Source: Ricordea florida (Eukaryota > Cnidaria > Anthozoa > Corallimorpharia > Ricordeidae). From it: a stretch of 64,000 bases of DNA. Made by a program: the position numbers and the translations under genes. The notes under the pieces were generated by a model. The model was not told the DNA's origin. It saw only the letters and a list, made by a program, of their open reading frames with translations, and searched no databases. The stretch spans positions 17,476,994-17,540,993 of the forward strand of contig OX453272.1 in the NCBI GenBank assembly GCA_949710005.1, written 5' to 3'. This document shows, one piece after another, positions 46,221 to 59,700 of this stretch. Numbering within the stretch: position 1 is the first letter of the stretch; each line of letters starts with the position of its first letter.

Positions 46221-49200
46221 GTAAGTAAGTTATGTAAGCATTTTTAATGTTCTCTTTAGTTGTAATAGCACATTTTACCATAAGTTTTAAGTTTCGAATA
46301 AAATTTTGATTAGAACGATTTAATTTCAATGTAATTTTTAAGGCTTAGACTTTTTGCCACTACGCATGCGCGTTTAAGACACGAACCTACCCCCTTGGAA
46401 TAAAGGTCGTTTTATCCTATTATGCAAAATATTTGATATTCTGACACTTTGCCGACTTATGCTATACCGGAAAAGGCAATATTTAAGAATAAAATTAAAT
46501 TGATACTTATTCGTGATTATATTGTAGTTTAGCTGTGGATATATTTACTTAAATCAGCTGATTGTAAAGAAGACTGCTCACACAGTACTAAACTTTATCA
46601 AACGAGTGCTTATTACACAGATTGCCGATCAATATGCCGCTTTCACCGTGTTGTAGCATTTAATATATACTTTGTAACACAGTTTATATCGTGTTTATAC
46701 TCATTCTAGACGCTGAGATACGATACATGCAGCTGGCTGTCTAGAAACTCAGCCTCACAGATTTTGGTCAAAATGCATTATAAGAGATTGTATGGGAAGG
46801 ACGACCGTGTTGTAGGTAAGTAAGTTATGTAAGCATTTTTAATCTTCTCTTTAGTTGTAATAGCACATTTTACCATAAGTTTTAAGTTTCGAATAAAATT
46901 TTGATTAGAACGATTTAATTTCAATGTAATTCTTAAGGCTTAGACTTTTTGCCACTACGCATGCGCCTTTGAGACACGAACCTACCTCCTTGGAATACAG
47001 GTGATTTTATGCTTTTTTCCAGAATCTTTGCAATTCTGACACTTTGCCGACTTACGCTATACCTCAAAAGGCAATATTTAAGAATAAAATTAGATTGATT
47101 GTGATTCGTGATTATATTGTAGTTTAGCTGTAAATATATTTACTGAAACCAGCTAATTGTAAACAAGACTGCTCACACAGTACTAAACTTTATCAAACGA
47201 TTGCCTATTACACAGATTGCCGATCAATATGCCGCTTTCACCGTGTTGTAGCATTTAATATGTACTTTGTAACGCACTTTATCTCGTGTTTATACTAATT
47301 CTAGACGCTGAGACACGATACATGCAGCTGGCTGTCAAGAAACTCAGCCTTACAGATTTTGGTCAAAATGCATTATAAGAGATTGTATGGGCAGGACGAC
47401 CGTCTTCTAGGTAAGTAAGTTATGTAAGCATTTTTAATGTTCTCTTTAGTTGTAATAGCACATTTTACCATAAGTTTTAAGTTTCGAATAAAATTTTGAT
47501 TAGAACGATTTAATTTCAATGTAATTTTTAAGGCTTAGACTTTTTGCCACTACGCATGCGCGTTTAAGACACGAACCTGCCCCCTTGGAATAAAGGTCGT
47601 TTTATCCTATTATGCAAAATATTTGATATTCTGACACTTTGCCGACTTATGCTATACCGGAAAAGGCAATATTTAAGAATAAAATTAAATTGATAGTTAT
47701 TCGTGATTATATTGTAGTTTAGCTGTGGATATATTTACTTAAGTCAGCTGATTGTAAAGAAGACTGCTCACACAGTACTAAACTTTATCAAAGGAGTGCT
47801 TATTACACAGATTGCCGATCAATATGCCGCTTTCACCGTGTTGTAGCATTTAATATGTACTTTGTAACGCACTTTATCTCGTGTTTATACTCATTCTAGA
47901 CGCTGAGATACGATACATGCAGCTGGCTGTCAAGAAACTCAGCCTCACAGATTTTGGTCAAAATGCATTATAAGAGATTGTATGGGCAGGACGACCGTCT
48001 TTTAGGTAAGTAAGTTATGTAGGCATTTTTAATGTTCTGTTTAGTTGTAGTAGCACATTTTACTATAAGTTTTAAGTTTTAATTAAAATTTTGATTAGAA
48101 CGATTTAATTTCAATGTAATTCTTAACGCTTAGACCTTTTGCCACTACGCATGCGCGTTTGAGACACGAACCTACCTCCTTGGAATACAGGTGATTTTAT
48201 CCTATTTTGCAGAATCTTTGCAATTCTGACACTTTGCCGATTTATGCTATACCGCAAAACGCAATACTTAAGAATAAAATTAGATTGATTGTGATTCGTG
48301 ATTATATTGTAGTTTAGCTGTGGATATATTTACTTAAGTCAGCTGATTGTAAAGAAGACTGCTCACACAGTACTAAACTTTATCAAACGAGTGCTTATTA
48401 CACAGATTCCCGATCAATATGCCGCTTTCACCGTGTTGTAGCATTTAATATGTACTTTGTAACGCACTTTATCTCGTGTTTATACTCATTCTAGACGCTG
48501 AGATACGATACATGCAGCTGGCTGTCAAGAAACTCAGCCTTACAGATTTTGGTCAAAATGCATTATAAGAGATTGTATGGGCAGGACGACCGTCTTCTAG
48601 GTAAAGAAGTTATGTAAGCATTTTTAATGTTCTCTTTAAAAGTAATAGCACATTTTACCATAAGTTTTAAGTTTCGAATAAGATTTTGATTAGAACGATT
48701 TAATTTCAATGTAATTCTTAAGGCTTAGACTTTTTGCCACTACGCATGCGCGTTTGAGACACGAACCTACCTCCTTGGAATACAGGTGATTTTATGCTTT
48801 TTTCCAGAATCTTTGCAATTCTGACACTTTGCCGACTTACGCTATACCTCAAAAGGCAATATTTAAGAATAAAATTAGATTGATTGTGATTCGTGATTAT
48901 ATTGTAGTTTAGCTGTAAATATATTTACTGAAACCAGCTAATTGTAAACAAGACTGCTCACACAGTACTAAACTTTATCAAACGATTGCCTATTACACAG
49001 ATTGCCGATCAATATGCCGCTTTCACCGTGTTGTAGCATTTAATATGTACTTTGTAATGCACTTTATCTCGTGTTTATACTAATTCTAGACGCTGAGACA
49101 CGATACATGCAGAACGCTGTCAAGAAACTCAGCCTTACAGATTTTGGTCAAAATGCATTATAAGAGATTGTATGGGCAGGACGACCGTCTTCTAGGTAAG

Positions 49201-51021
49201 TAAGTTATGTAAGCATTTTTAATGTTCTCTTTAGTTGTAATAGCACATTTTACCATAAGTTTTAAGTTTCGAATAAAATTTTGATTAGAACGATTTAATT
49301 TCAATGTAATTTTTAAGGCTTAGACTTTTTGCCACTACGCATGCGCGTTTAAGACACGAACCTACCCCCTTGGAATAAAGGTCGTTTTATCCTATTATGC
49401 AAAATATTTGATATTCTGACACTTTGCCGACTTATGCTATACCGGAAAAGGCAATATTTAAGAATAAAATTAAATTGATAGTTATTCGTGATTATATTGT
49501 AGTTTAGCTGTGGATATATTTACTTAAATCAGCTGATTGTAAAGAAGACTGCTCACACAGTACTAAACTTTATCAAACGAGTGCTTATTACACAGATTGC
49601 CGATCAATATGCCGCTTTCACCGTGTTGTAGCATTTAATATATACTTTGTAACACAGTTTATATCGTGTTTATACTAATTCTAGACGCTGAGATACGATA
49701 CATGCAGCTGGCTGTCTAGAAACTCAGCCTCACAGATTTTGGTCAAAATGCATTATAAGAGATTGTATGGGAAGGACGACCGTGTTGTAGGTAAGTAAGT
49801 TATGTAAGCATTTTTAATCTTCTCTTTAGTTGTAATAGCACATTTTACCATAAGTTTTAAGTTTCGAATAAAATTTTGATTAGAACGATTTAATTTCAAT
49901 GTAATTCTTAAGGCTTAGACTTTTTGCCACTACGCATGCGCCTTTGAGACACGAACCTACCTCCTTGGAATACAGGTGATTTTATGCTTTTTTCCAGAAT
50001 CTTTGCAATTCTGACACTTTGCCGACTTACGCTATACCTCAAAAGGCAATATTTAAGAATAAAATTAGATTGATTGTGATTCGTGATTATATTGTAGTTT
50101 AGCTGTAAATATATTTACTGAAACCAGCTAATTGTAAACAAGACTGCTCACACAGTACTAAACTTTATCAAACGATTGCCTATTACACAGATTGCCGATC
50201 AATATGCCGCTTTCACCGTGTTGTAGCATTTAATATGTACTTTGTAACGCACTTTATCTCGTGTTTATACTAATTCTAGACGCTGAGACACGATACATGC
50301 AGCTGGCTGTCAAGAAACTCAGCCTTACAGATTTTGGTCAAAATGCATTATAAGAGATTGTATGGGCAGGACGACCGTCTTCTAGGTAAGTAAGTTATGT
50401 AAGCATTTTTAATGTTCTCTTTAGTTGTAATAGCACATTTTACCATAAGTTTTAAGTTTCGAATAAAATTTTGATTAGAACGATTTAATTTCAATGTAAT
50501 TTTTAAGGCTTAGACTTTTTGCCACTACGCATGCGCGTTTAAGACACGAACCTACCCCCTTGGAATAAAAATCGTTTTATCCTATTATGCAAAATATTTG
50601 ATATTCTGACACTTTGCCGACTTATGCTATACCGGAAAAGGCAATATTTAAGAATAAAATTAAATTGATAGTTATTCGTGATTATATTGTAGTTTAGCTG
50701 TGGATATATTTACTTAAGTCAGCTGATTGTAAAGAAGACTGCTCACACAGTACTAAACTTTATCAAAGGAGTGCTTATTACACAGATTGCCGATCAATAT
50801 GCCGCTTTCACCGTGTTGTAGCATTTAATATGTACTTTGTAACGCACTTTATCTCGTGTTTATACTCATTCTAGACGCTGAGATACGATACATGCAGCTG
50901 GCTGTCAAGAAACTCAGCCTCACAGATTTTGGTCAAAATGCATTATAAGAGATTGTATGGGCAGGACGACCGTCTTCTAGGTAAGTAAGTTATGTAGGCA
51001 TTTTTAATGTTCTGTTTAGTT
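45072..51021. repeat. Five-monomer higher-order repeat, two tandem units
   Basis: The diagnostic variant GTAGTAGCAC occurs at 45072, 48047 and 51022, exactly 2,975 bp apart each time. ATGCGCCTTT recurs at 46961 and 49936, and AGAACGCTG at 46136 and 49111, with the same spacing. Start and end follow the marker phase, not a proven breakpoint. Confidence 0.78.
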
Positions 51022-54000
51022 GTAGTAGCACATTTTACTATAAGTTTTAAGTTTTAATTAAAATTTTGATTAGAACGATTTAATTTCAATGTAATTCTTA
51101 ACGCTTAGACCTTTTGCCACTACGCATGCGCGTTTGAGACACGAACCTACCTCCTTGGAATACAGGTGATTTTATCCTATTTTGCAGAATCTTTGCAATT
51201 CTGACACTTTGCCGACTTATGCTATACCGCAAAAGGCAATACTTAAGAATGAAATTAGATTGATTGTGATTCGTGATTATATTGTAGTTTAGCTGTGGAT
51301 ATATTTACTTAAGTCAGCTGATTGTAAAGAAGACTGCTCACACAGTACTAAACTTTTTCAAACGAGTGCTTATTACACAGATTCCCGATCAATATGCCGC
51401 TTTCACCGTGTTGTAGCATTTAATTTGTACTTTGTAACGCACTTTATCTCGTGTTTATACTAATTCTAGACGCTGAGATACGATACATGCAGCTGGCTGT
51501 CAAGAAACTTAGCCTTACAGATTTTGGTCAAAATGCATTATAAGAGATTGTATGGGCAGGACGACCGTCTTCTAGGTAAAGAAGTTATGTAAGCATTTTT
51601 AACGTTCTCTTTAGTTGTAATAGCACATTTTACCATAAGTTTTAAGTTTCGAATAAGATTTTGATTAGAACGATTTAATTTCAATGTAATTTTTATGGCT
51701 TAGACTTTTTGCCACTACGCATGCGCGTTTAAGACACGAACCTACCCCCTTGGAATAAAGGTCGCTTTATCCTATTTTGCAAAAAAATTGAATTTCTGAC
51801 ACTTTGCCGACTTATGCTATACCGCAAAAGGCAATATTTAAGAATAAAATTAAGTTGATAGTGATTCGTGATTATATTGTAGTTTAGCTGTGGATATATT
51901 TACTTAAGTCAGCTGATTGTGGAGAAGACTGCTCACACAGTACTAAACTTTATCAAACGAGTGCTTATTACACAGATTGCCGATCAATATGCCGCTTTCA
52001 CCGTGTTGTAGCATTTAATATATACTTTGTAACGCACTTTATATCGTGATTATACTCATTCTAGACGCTGAGATACGATACATGCAGCTGGCTGTCAAGA
52101 AACTCAGCCTCACAGATTTTGGTCAAAATGCATTATAAGAGATTGTATGGGAAGGACGACCGTGTTGTAGGTAAGTAAGTTATGTAAGCATTTTTAATCT
52201 TCTCTTTAGTTGTAATAGCACATTTTACCATAAGTTTTAAGTTTCGAATAAAATTTTGATTAGAACGATTTAATTTCAATGTAATTCTTAAGGCTTAGAC
52301 TTTTTGCCACTACGCATGCGCGTTTGAGACACGAACCTACCTCCTTGGAATACACGTGATTTTATGCTATTTTCCAGAATTTTTGCAATTCTGACACTTT
52401 GCCGATTTATGCTATACCGCAAAAGGCAATATTTAAGAATAAAATTAGATTGATTGTGATTCGTGATTATATTGTAGTTTAGCTGTGGATATATTTACTT
52501 AAGTCAGCTGATTGTAAAGAAGACTGCTCACACAGTACTAAACTTTATCAAACGAGTGCTTATTACACAGATTCCCGATCAATATGCCGCTTTCACTGTG
52601 TTGTAGCATTTAATATGTACTTTGTAACGCAGTTTATCTCGTGTTTATACTCATTCTAGACGCTGAGATACAATACATGCAGCTGGCTTTCAAGAAACTG
52701 AGCCTTACAGATTTTGGTCAAAATGCATTATAAGAGATTGTATGGGCAGGACGACCGTCTTCTAGGTAAAGAAGTTATGTAAGCATTTTTAATGTTCTCT
52801 TTAGTTGTAATAGCACATTTTACCAAAAGTTTTAAGTTTCGAATAAAATTTTGATTAGAACGCTTTAATTTCAATGTAAATTTTAAGGCTTAGACTTTTT
52901 GCCAATACGCATGTGCGTTTAAGACACGAACCTACCCCCTTGGAGTAAAGGTCGTTTTATCCTATTATGCAAAATATTTGATATTCTGACACTTTGCCAA
53001 CTTATGCTATACCGGAAAAGGCAATATTTAAGAATAAAATTAAATTGATAGTGATTCGTGATTATATTGTAGTTTAGCTGTGGATATATTTACTTAAGTC
53101 AGCTGATTGTAAAGAAGACTGCTCACACAGTACTAAACTTTATCAAACGAGTGCTTATTACACAGATTGCCGATCAATATGCCGCTTTCACCGTGTTGTA
53201 GCATTTAATATGTACTTTGTAACACAGTTTATATCGTGTTTATACTAATTCTAGACGCTGAGATACGATACATGCAGCTGGCTGTCTAGAAACTCAGCCT
53301 CACAGATTTTGGTCAAAATGCATTATAAGAGATTGTATGGGAAGGACGACCGTGTTGTAGGTAAGTAAGTTATGTAAGCATTTTTAATCTTCTCTTTAGT
53401 TGTAATAGCACATTTTACCATAAGTTTTAAGTTTCGAATAAAATTTTGATTAGAACGATTTAATTTCAATGTAATTCTTAAGGCTTAGACTTTTTGCCAC
53501 TACGCATGCGCCTTTGAGACACGAACCTACCTCCTTGGAATACAGGTGATTTTATGCTTTTTTCCAGAATCTTTGCAATTCTGACACTTTGCCGACTTAC
53601 GCTATACCTCAAAAGGCAATATTTAAGAATAAAATTAGATTGATTGTGATTCGTGATTATATTGTAGTTTAGCTGTAAATATATTTACTGAAACCAGCTA
53701 ATTGTAAACAAGACTGCTCACACAGTACTAAACTTTATCAAACGATTGCCTATTACACAGATTGCCGATCAATATGCCGCTTTCACCGTGTTGTAGCATT
53801 TAATATGTACTTTGTAACGCACTTTATCTCGTGTTTATACTAATTCTAGACGCTGAGACACGATACATGCAGCTGGCTGTCAAGAAACTCAGCCTTACAG
53901 ATTTTGGTCAAAATGCATTATAAGAGATTGTATGGGCAGGACGACCGTCTTCTAGGTAAGTAAGTTATGTAAGCATTTTTAATGTTCTCTTTAGTTGTAA

Positions 54001-56789
54001 TAGCACATTTTACCATAAGTTTTAAGTTTCGAATAAAATTTTGATTAGAACGATTTAATTTCAATGTAATTTTTAAGGCTTAGACTTTTTGCCACTACGC
54101 ATGCGCGTTTAAGACACGAACCTACCCCCTTGGAATAAAGGTCGTTTTATCCTATTATGCAAAATATTTGATATTCTGACACTTTGCCGACTTATGCTAT
54201 ACCGGAAAAGGCAATATTTAAGAATAAAATTAAATTGATAGTTATTCGTGATTATATTGTAGTTTAGCTGTGGATATATTTACTTAAGTCAGCTGATTGT
54301 AAAGAAGACTGCTCACACAGTACTAAACTTTATCAAAGGAGTGCTTATTACACAGATTGCCGATCAATATGCCGCTTTCACCGTGTTGTAGCATTTAATA
54401 TGTACTTTGTAACGCACTTTATCTCGTGTTTATACTCATTCTAGACGCTGAGATACGATACATGCAGCTGGCTGTCAAGAAACTCAGCCTCACAGATTTT
54501 GGTCAAAATGCATTATAAGAGATTGTATGGGCAGGACGACCGTCTTCTAGGTAAGTAAGTTATGTAGGCATTTTTAATGTTCTGTTTAGTTGTAGTAGCA
54601 CATTTTACTATAAGTTTTAAGTTTTAATTAAAATTTTGATTAGAACGATTTAATTTCAATGTAATTCTTAACGCTTAGACCTTTTGCCACTACGCATGCG
54701 CGTTTGAGACACGAACCTACCTCCTTGGAATACAGGTGATTTTATCCTATTTTGCAGAATCTTTGCAATTCTGACACTTTGCCGACTTATGCTATACCGC
54801 AAAAGGCAATACTTAAGAATGAAATTAGATTGATTGTGATTCGTGATTATATTGTAGTTTAGCTGTGGATATATTTACTTAAGTCAGCTGATTGTAAAGA
54901 AGACTGCTCACACAGTACTAAACTTTTTCAAACGAGTGCTTATTACACAGATTCCCGATCAATATGCCGCTTTCACCGTGTTGTAGCATTTAATTTGTAC
55001 TTTGTAACGCACTTTATCTCGTGTTTATACTCATTCTAGACGCTGAGATACGATACATGCAGCTGGCTGTCAAGAAACTTAGCCTTACAGATTTTGGTCA
55101 AAATGCATTATAAGAGATTGTATGGGCAGGACGACCGTCTTCTAGGTAAAGAAGTTATGTAAGCATTTTTAACGTTCTCTTTAGTTGTAATAGCACATTT
55201 TACCATAAGTTTTAAGTTTCGAATAAGATTTTGATTAGAACGATTTAATTTCAATGTAATTTTTATGGCTTAGACTTTTTGCCACTACGCATGCGCGTTT
55301 AAGACACGAACCTACCCCCTTGGAATAAAGGTCGCTTTATCCTATTTTGCAAAAAAATTGAATTTCTGACACTTTGCCGACTTATGCTATACCGCAAAAG
55401 GCAATATTTAAGAATAAAATTAAGTTGATAGTGATTCGTGATTATATTGTAGTTTAGCTGTGGATATATTTACTTAAGTCAGCTGATTGTGGAGAAGACT
55501 GTTCACACAGTACTAAACTTTATCAAACGAGTGCTTATTACACAGATTGCCGATCAATATGCCGCTTTCACCGTGTTGTAGCATTTAATATATACTTTGT
55601 AACGCACTTTATATCGTGATTATACTCATTCTAGACGCTGAGATACGATACATGCAGCTGGCTGTCAAGAAACTCAGCCTCACAGATTTTGGTCAAAATG
55701 CATTATAAGAGATTGTATGGGAAGGACGACCGTGTTGTAGGTAAGTAAGTTATGTAAGCATTTTTAATCTTCTCTTTAGTTGTAATAGCACATTTTACCA
55801 TAAGTTTTAAGTTTCGAATAAAATTTTGATTAGAACGATTTAATTTCAATGTAATTCTTAAGGCTTAGACTTTTTGCCACTACGCATGCGCGTTTGAGAC
55901 ACGAACCTACCTCCTTGGAATACACGTGATTTTATGCTATTTTCCAGAATTTTTGCAATTCTGACACTTTGCCGATTTATGCTATACCGCAAAAGGCAAT
56001 ATTTAAGAATAAAATTAGATTGATTGTGATTCGTGATTATATTGTAGTTTAGCTGTGGATATATTTACTTAAGTCAGCTGATTGTAAAGAAGACTGCTCA
56101 CACAGTACTAAACTTTATCAAACGAGTGCTTATTACACAGATTCCCGATCAATATGCCGCTTTCACTGTGTTGTAGCATTTAATATGTACTTTGTAACGC
56201 AGTTTATCTCGTGTTTATACTCATTCTAGACGCTGAGATACAATACATGCAGCTGGCTTTCAAGAAACTGAGCCTTACAGATTTTGGTCAAAATGCATTA
56301 TAAGAGATTGTATGGGCAGGACGACCGTCTTCTAGGTAAAGAAGTTATGTAAGCATTTTTAATGTTCTCTTTAGTTGTAATAGCACATTTTACCAAAAGT
56401 TTTAAGTTTCGAATAAAATTTTGATTAGAACGCTTTAATTTCAATGTAAATTTTAAGGCTTAGACTTTTTGCCAATACGCATGTGCGTTTAAGACACGAA
56501 CCTACCCCCTTGGAGTAAAGGTCGTTTTATCCTATTATGCAAAATATTTGATATTCTGACACTTTGCCAACTTATGCTATACCGGAAAAGGCAATATTTA
56601 AGAATAAAATTAAATTGATAGTGATTCGTGATTATATTGTAGTTTAGCTGTGGATATATTTACTTAAGTCAGCTGATTGTAAAGAAGACTGCTCACACAG
56701 TACTAAACTTTATCAAACGAGTGCTTATTACACAGATTGCCGATCAATATGCCGCTTTCACCGTGTTGTAGCATTTAATATGTACTTTG
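49650..56789. repeat. Six-monomer higher-order repeat, two tandem units
   Basis: Units at about 49650-53219 and 53220-56789, spaced 3,570 bp. Markers: ATGCGCCTTT (49936, 53506), AACTTTTTCA (51351, 54921), TTTTATGGCT (51691, 55261) and GCCAATACGC (52901, 56471). The two units are nearly identical by eye; one of the few differences is GACTGCTCAC versus GACTGTTCAC at about 55500. This suggests very recent duplication. Confidence 0.82.
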
Positions 56790-59700
56790 TAACGCACTTT
56801 ATCTCGTGTTTATACTCATTCTAGACGCTGAGATACGATACATGCAGCTGGCTGTCAAGAAACTCAGCCTCACAGATTTTGGTCAAAATGCATTATAAGA
56901 GATTGTATGGGGAGGACGACCGTCTTCTAGGTAAGTAAGTTATGTAGGCATTTTTAATGTTCTCTTTAGTTATAGTAGCACATTTTACTATAAGTTTTAA
57001 GTTTTAATTAAAATTTTGATTAGAACGATTTAATTTCAATGTAATTCTTAACGCTTAGACCTTTTGCCACTACGCTTGCGCGTTTCAGACACGAACCTAC
57101 CTCCTTGGAATACAGGTGATTTTATCCTATTTTGCAGAATCTTTGCAATTCTGACACTTTGCCGACTTATGCTATACCGCAAAAGGCAATATTTAAGAAT
57201 AAAATTAGATTGATTGTGATTCGTGATTATATTGTAGTTTAGCTGTGGATATATTTACTTAAGTCAGCTGATTGTAAAGAAGACTGCTCACACAGTACTA
57301 AACTTTATCAAACGAGTGCTTATTACACAGATTGCCGATCAATATGCCGCTTTCACCGTGTTGTAGCATTTAATATGTACTTTGTAACGCACTTTATCTC
57401 GTGTTTATACTCATTCTAGACGCTGAGATACGATACATGCAGCTGGCTGTCAAGAAACTCAGCCTCACAGATTTTGGTCAAAATGCACTATAAGAGATTG
57501 TATGGGAAGGACGACCGTGTTGTAGGTAAGTAAGTTATGTAAGCATTTTTAATCTTCTCTTTAGTTGTAATAGCACATTTTACCATAAGTTTTAAGTTTC
57601 GAATAAAATTTTGATTAGAACGATTTAATTTCAATGTAATTCTTAAGGCTTAGACTTTTTGCCACTACGCATGCGCGTTTGAGACACGAACCTACCTCCT
57701 TGGAATACACGTGATTTTATGCTATTTTCCAGAATCTTTGCAATTCTGACACTTTGCCGATTTATGCTATACCGCAAAAGGCAATATTTAAGAATAAAAT
57801 TAGATTGATTGTGATTCGTGATTATATTGTAGTTTAGCTGTGGATATATTTACTTAAGTCAGCTGATTGTAAAGAAGACTGCTCACACAGTACTAAACTT
57901 TATCAAACGAGTGCTTATTACACAGATTCCCGATCAATATGCCGCTTTCACTGTGTTGTAGCATTTAATATGTACTTTGTAACGCAGTTTATCTCGTGTT
58001 TATACTCATTCTAGACGCTGAGATACAATACGTGCAGCTGGCTGTCAAGAAACTGAGCCTTACAGATTTTGGTCAAAATGCATTATAAGAGATTGTATGG
58101 GCAGGACGACCGTCTTCTAGGTAAAGAAGTTATGTAGGCATTTTTAATGTTCTCTTTAGTTGTAATAGCACATTTTACCAAAAGTTTTAAGTTTCGAATA
58201 AGATTTTGATTAGAACGATTTAATTTCAACGTAATTTTTAAGGATTAGACTTTTTGCCACTACGCATGCGCGTTTAAGACACGAACCTACCCCCTTGGAA
58301 TAAAGGTCGCTTTATCCTATTTTGCAAAAAAATTGAATTTCTGACACTTTGCTGACTTATGCTATACCGCAAAAGGCAATATTTAAGAATAAAATTAAGT
58401 TGATAGTGATTCGTGATTATATTGTAGTTTAGCTGTGGATATATTTACTTAAGTCAGCTGATTGTGGAGAAGACTGCTCACACAGTACTAAACTTTATCA
58501 AACGAGTGCTTATTACACAGATTGCCGATCAATATGCCGCTTTCACCGTGTTGTAGCATTTAATATATACTTTGTAAAGCACTTTATATCGTGTTTATAC
58601 TCATTCTAGACGCTGAGATACGATACATGCAGCTGGCTGTCAAGAAACTCAGCCTTACAGATTTTGGTCAAAATGCATTATAAGAGATTTTATGGGCAGG
58701 ACGACCGTCTTCTAGGTAAGTAAGTTATGTAAGCATTTTTAATGTTCTCTTTAAAAGTAATAGCACATTTTACCATAAGTTTTAAGTTTCGAATAAGATT
58801 TTGATTAGAACGATTTAATTTCAATGTATTTCTTAAGGCTTAGACTTTTTTCCACTACGCATGCGCGTTTGAGACACGAACCTACGTCCTTGGAATACAG
58901 GTGATTTTATCCTATTTTGCAGAATCTTTGCAATTCTGACACTTTGCCGACTTATGCTATACCGCAAAAGGCAATATTTAAGAATAAAATTAGATTGATT
59001 GTGATTCGTGATTATATTGTAGTTTAGCTGTAAATATATTTACTGTAACCAGCTAATTGTAAACAAGACTGCTCACACAGTACTAAACTTTATCAAACGA
59101 GTGCCTCTTACACAGATTGCCGATAAATATGCCGCTTTCACCGTGTTGTAGCATTTAATATGTACTTTGTAACGCACTTTATCTCGTGTTTATACTAATT
59201 CTAGACGCTGAGATACGATACATGCAGCTGGCTGTCAAGAAACTCAGCCTTACAGATTTTGGTCAAAATGCATTATAAGAGATTGTATGGGCAGGACGAC
59301 CGTCTTCTAGGTAAGTAAGTTATGTAAGCATTTTTAATGTTCTCTTTAGTTGTAATAGCACATTTTACCATAAGTTTTAAGTTTCGAATAAAATTTTGAT
59401 TAGAACGATTTAATTTCAATGTAATTTTTAAGGCTTAGACTTTTTGCCACTACGCATGCGCGTTTAAGACACGATCCTACCCCCTTGGAATAAAGGTCGT
59501 TTTATCCTATTATGCAAAATATTTGATATTCTGACACTTTGCCGACTTATGCTATACCGGAAAAGGCAATATTTAAGAATAAAATTAAATTGATAGTTAT
59601 TCGTGATTATATTGTAGTTTAGCTGTGGATATATTTACTTAAGTCAGCTGATTGTAAAGAAGACTGCTCACACAGTACTAAACTTTATCAAAGGAGTGCT

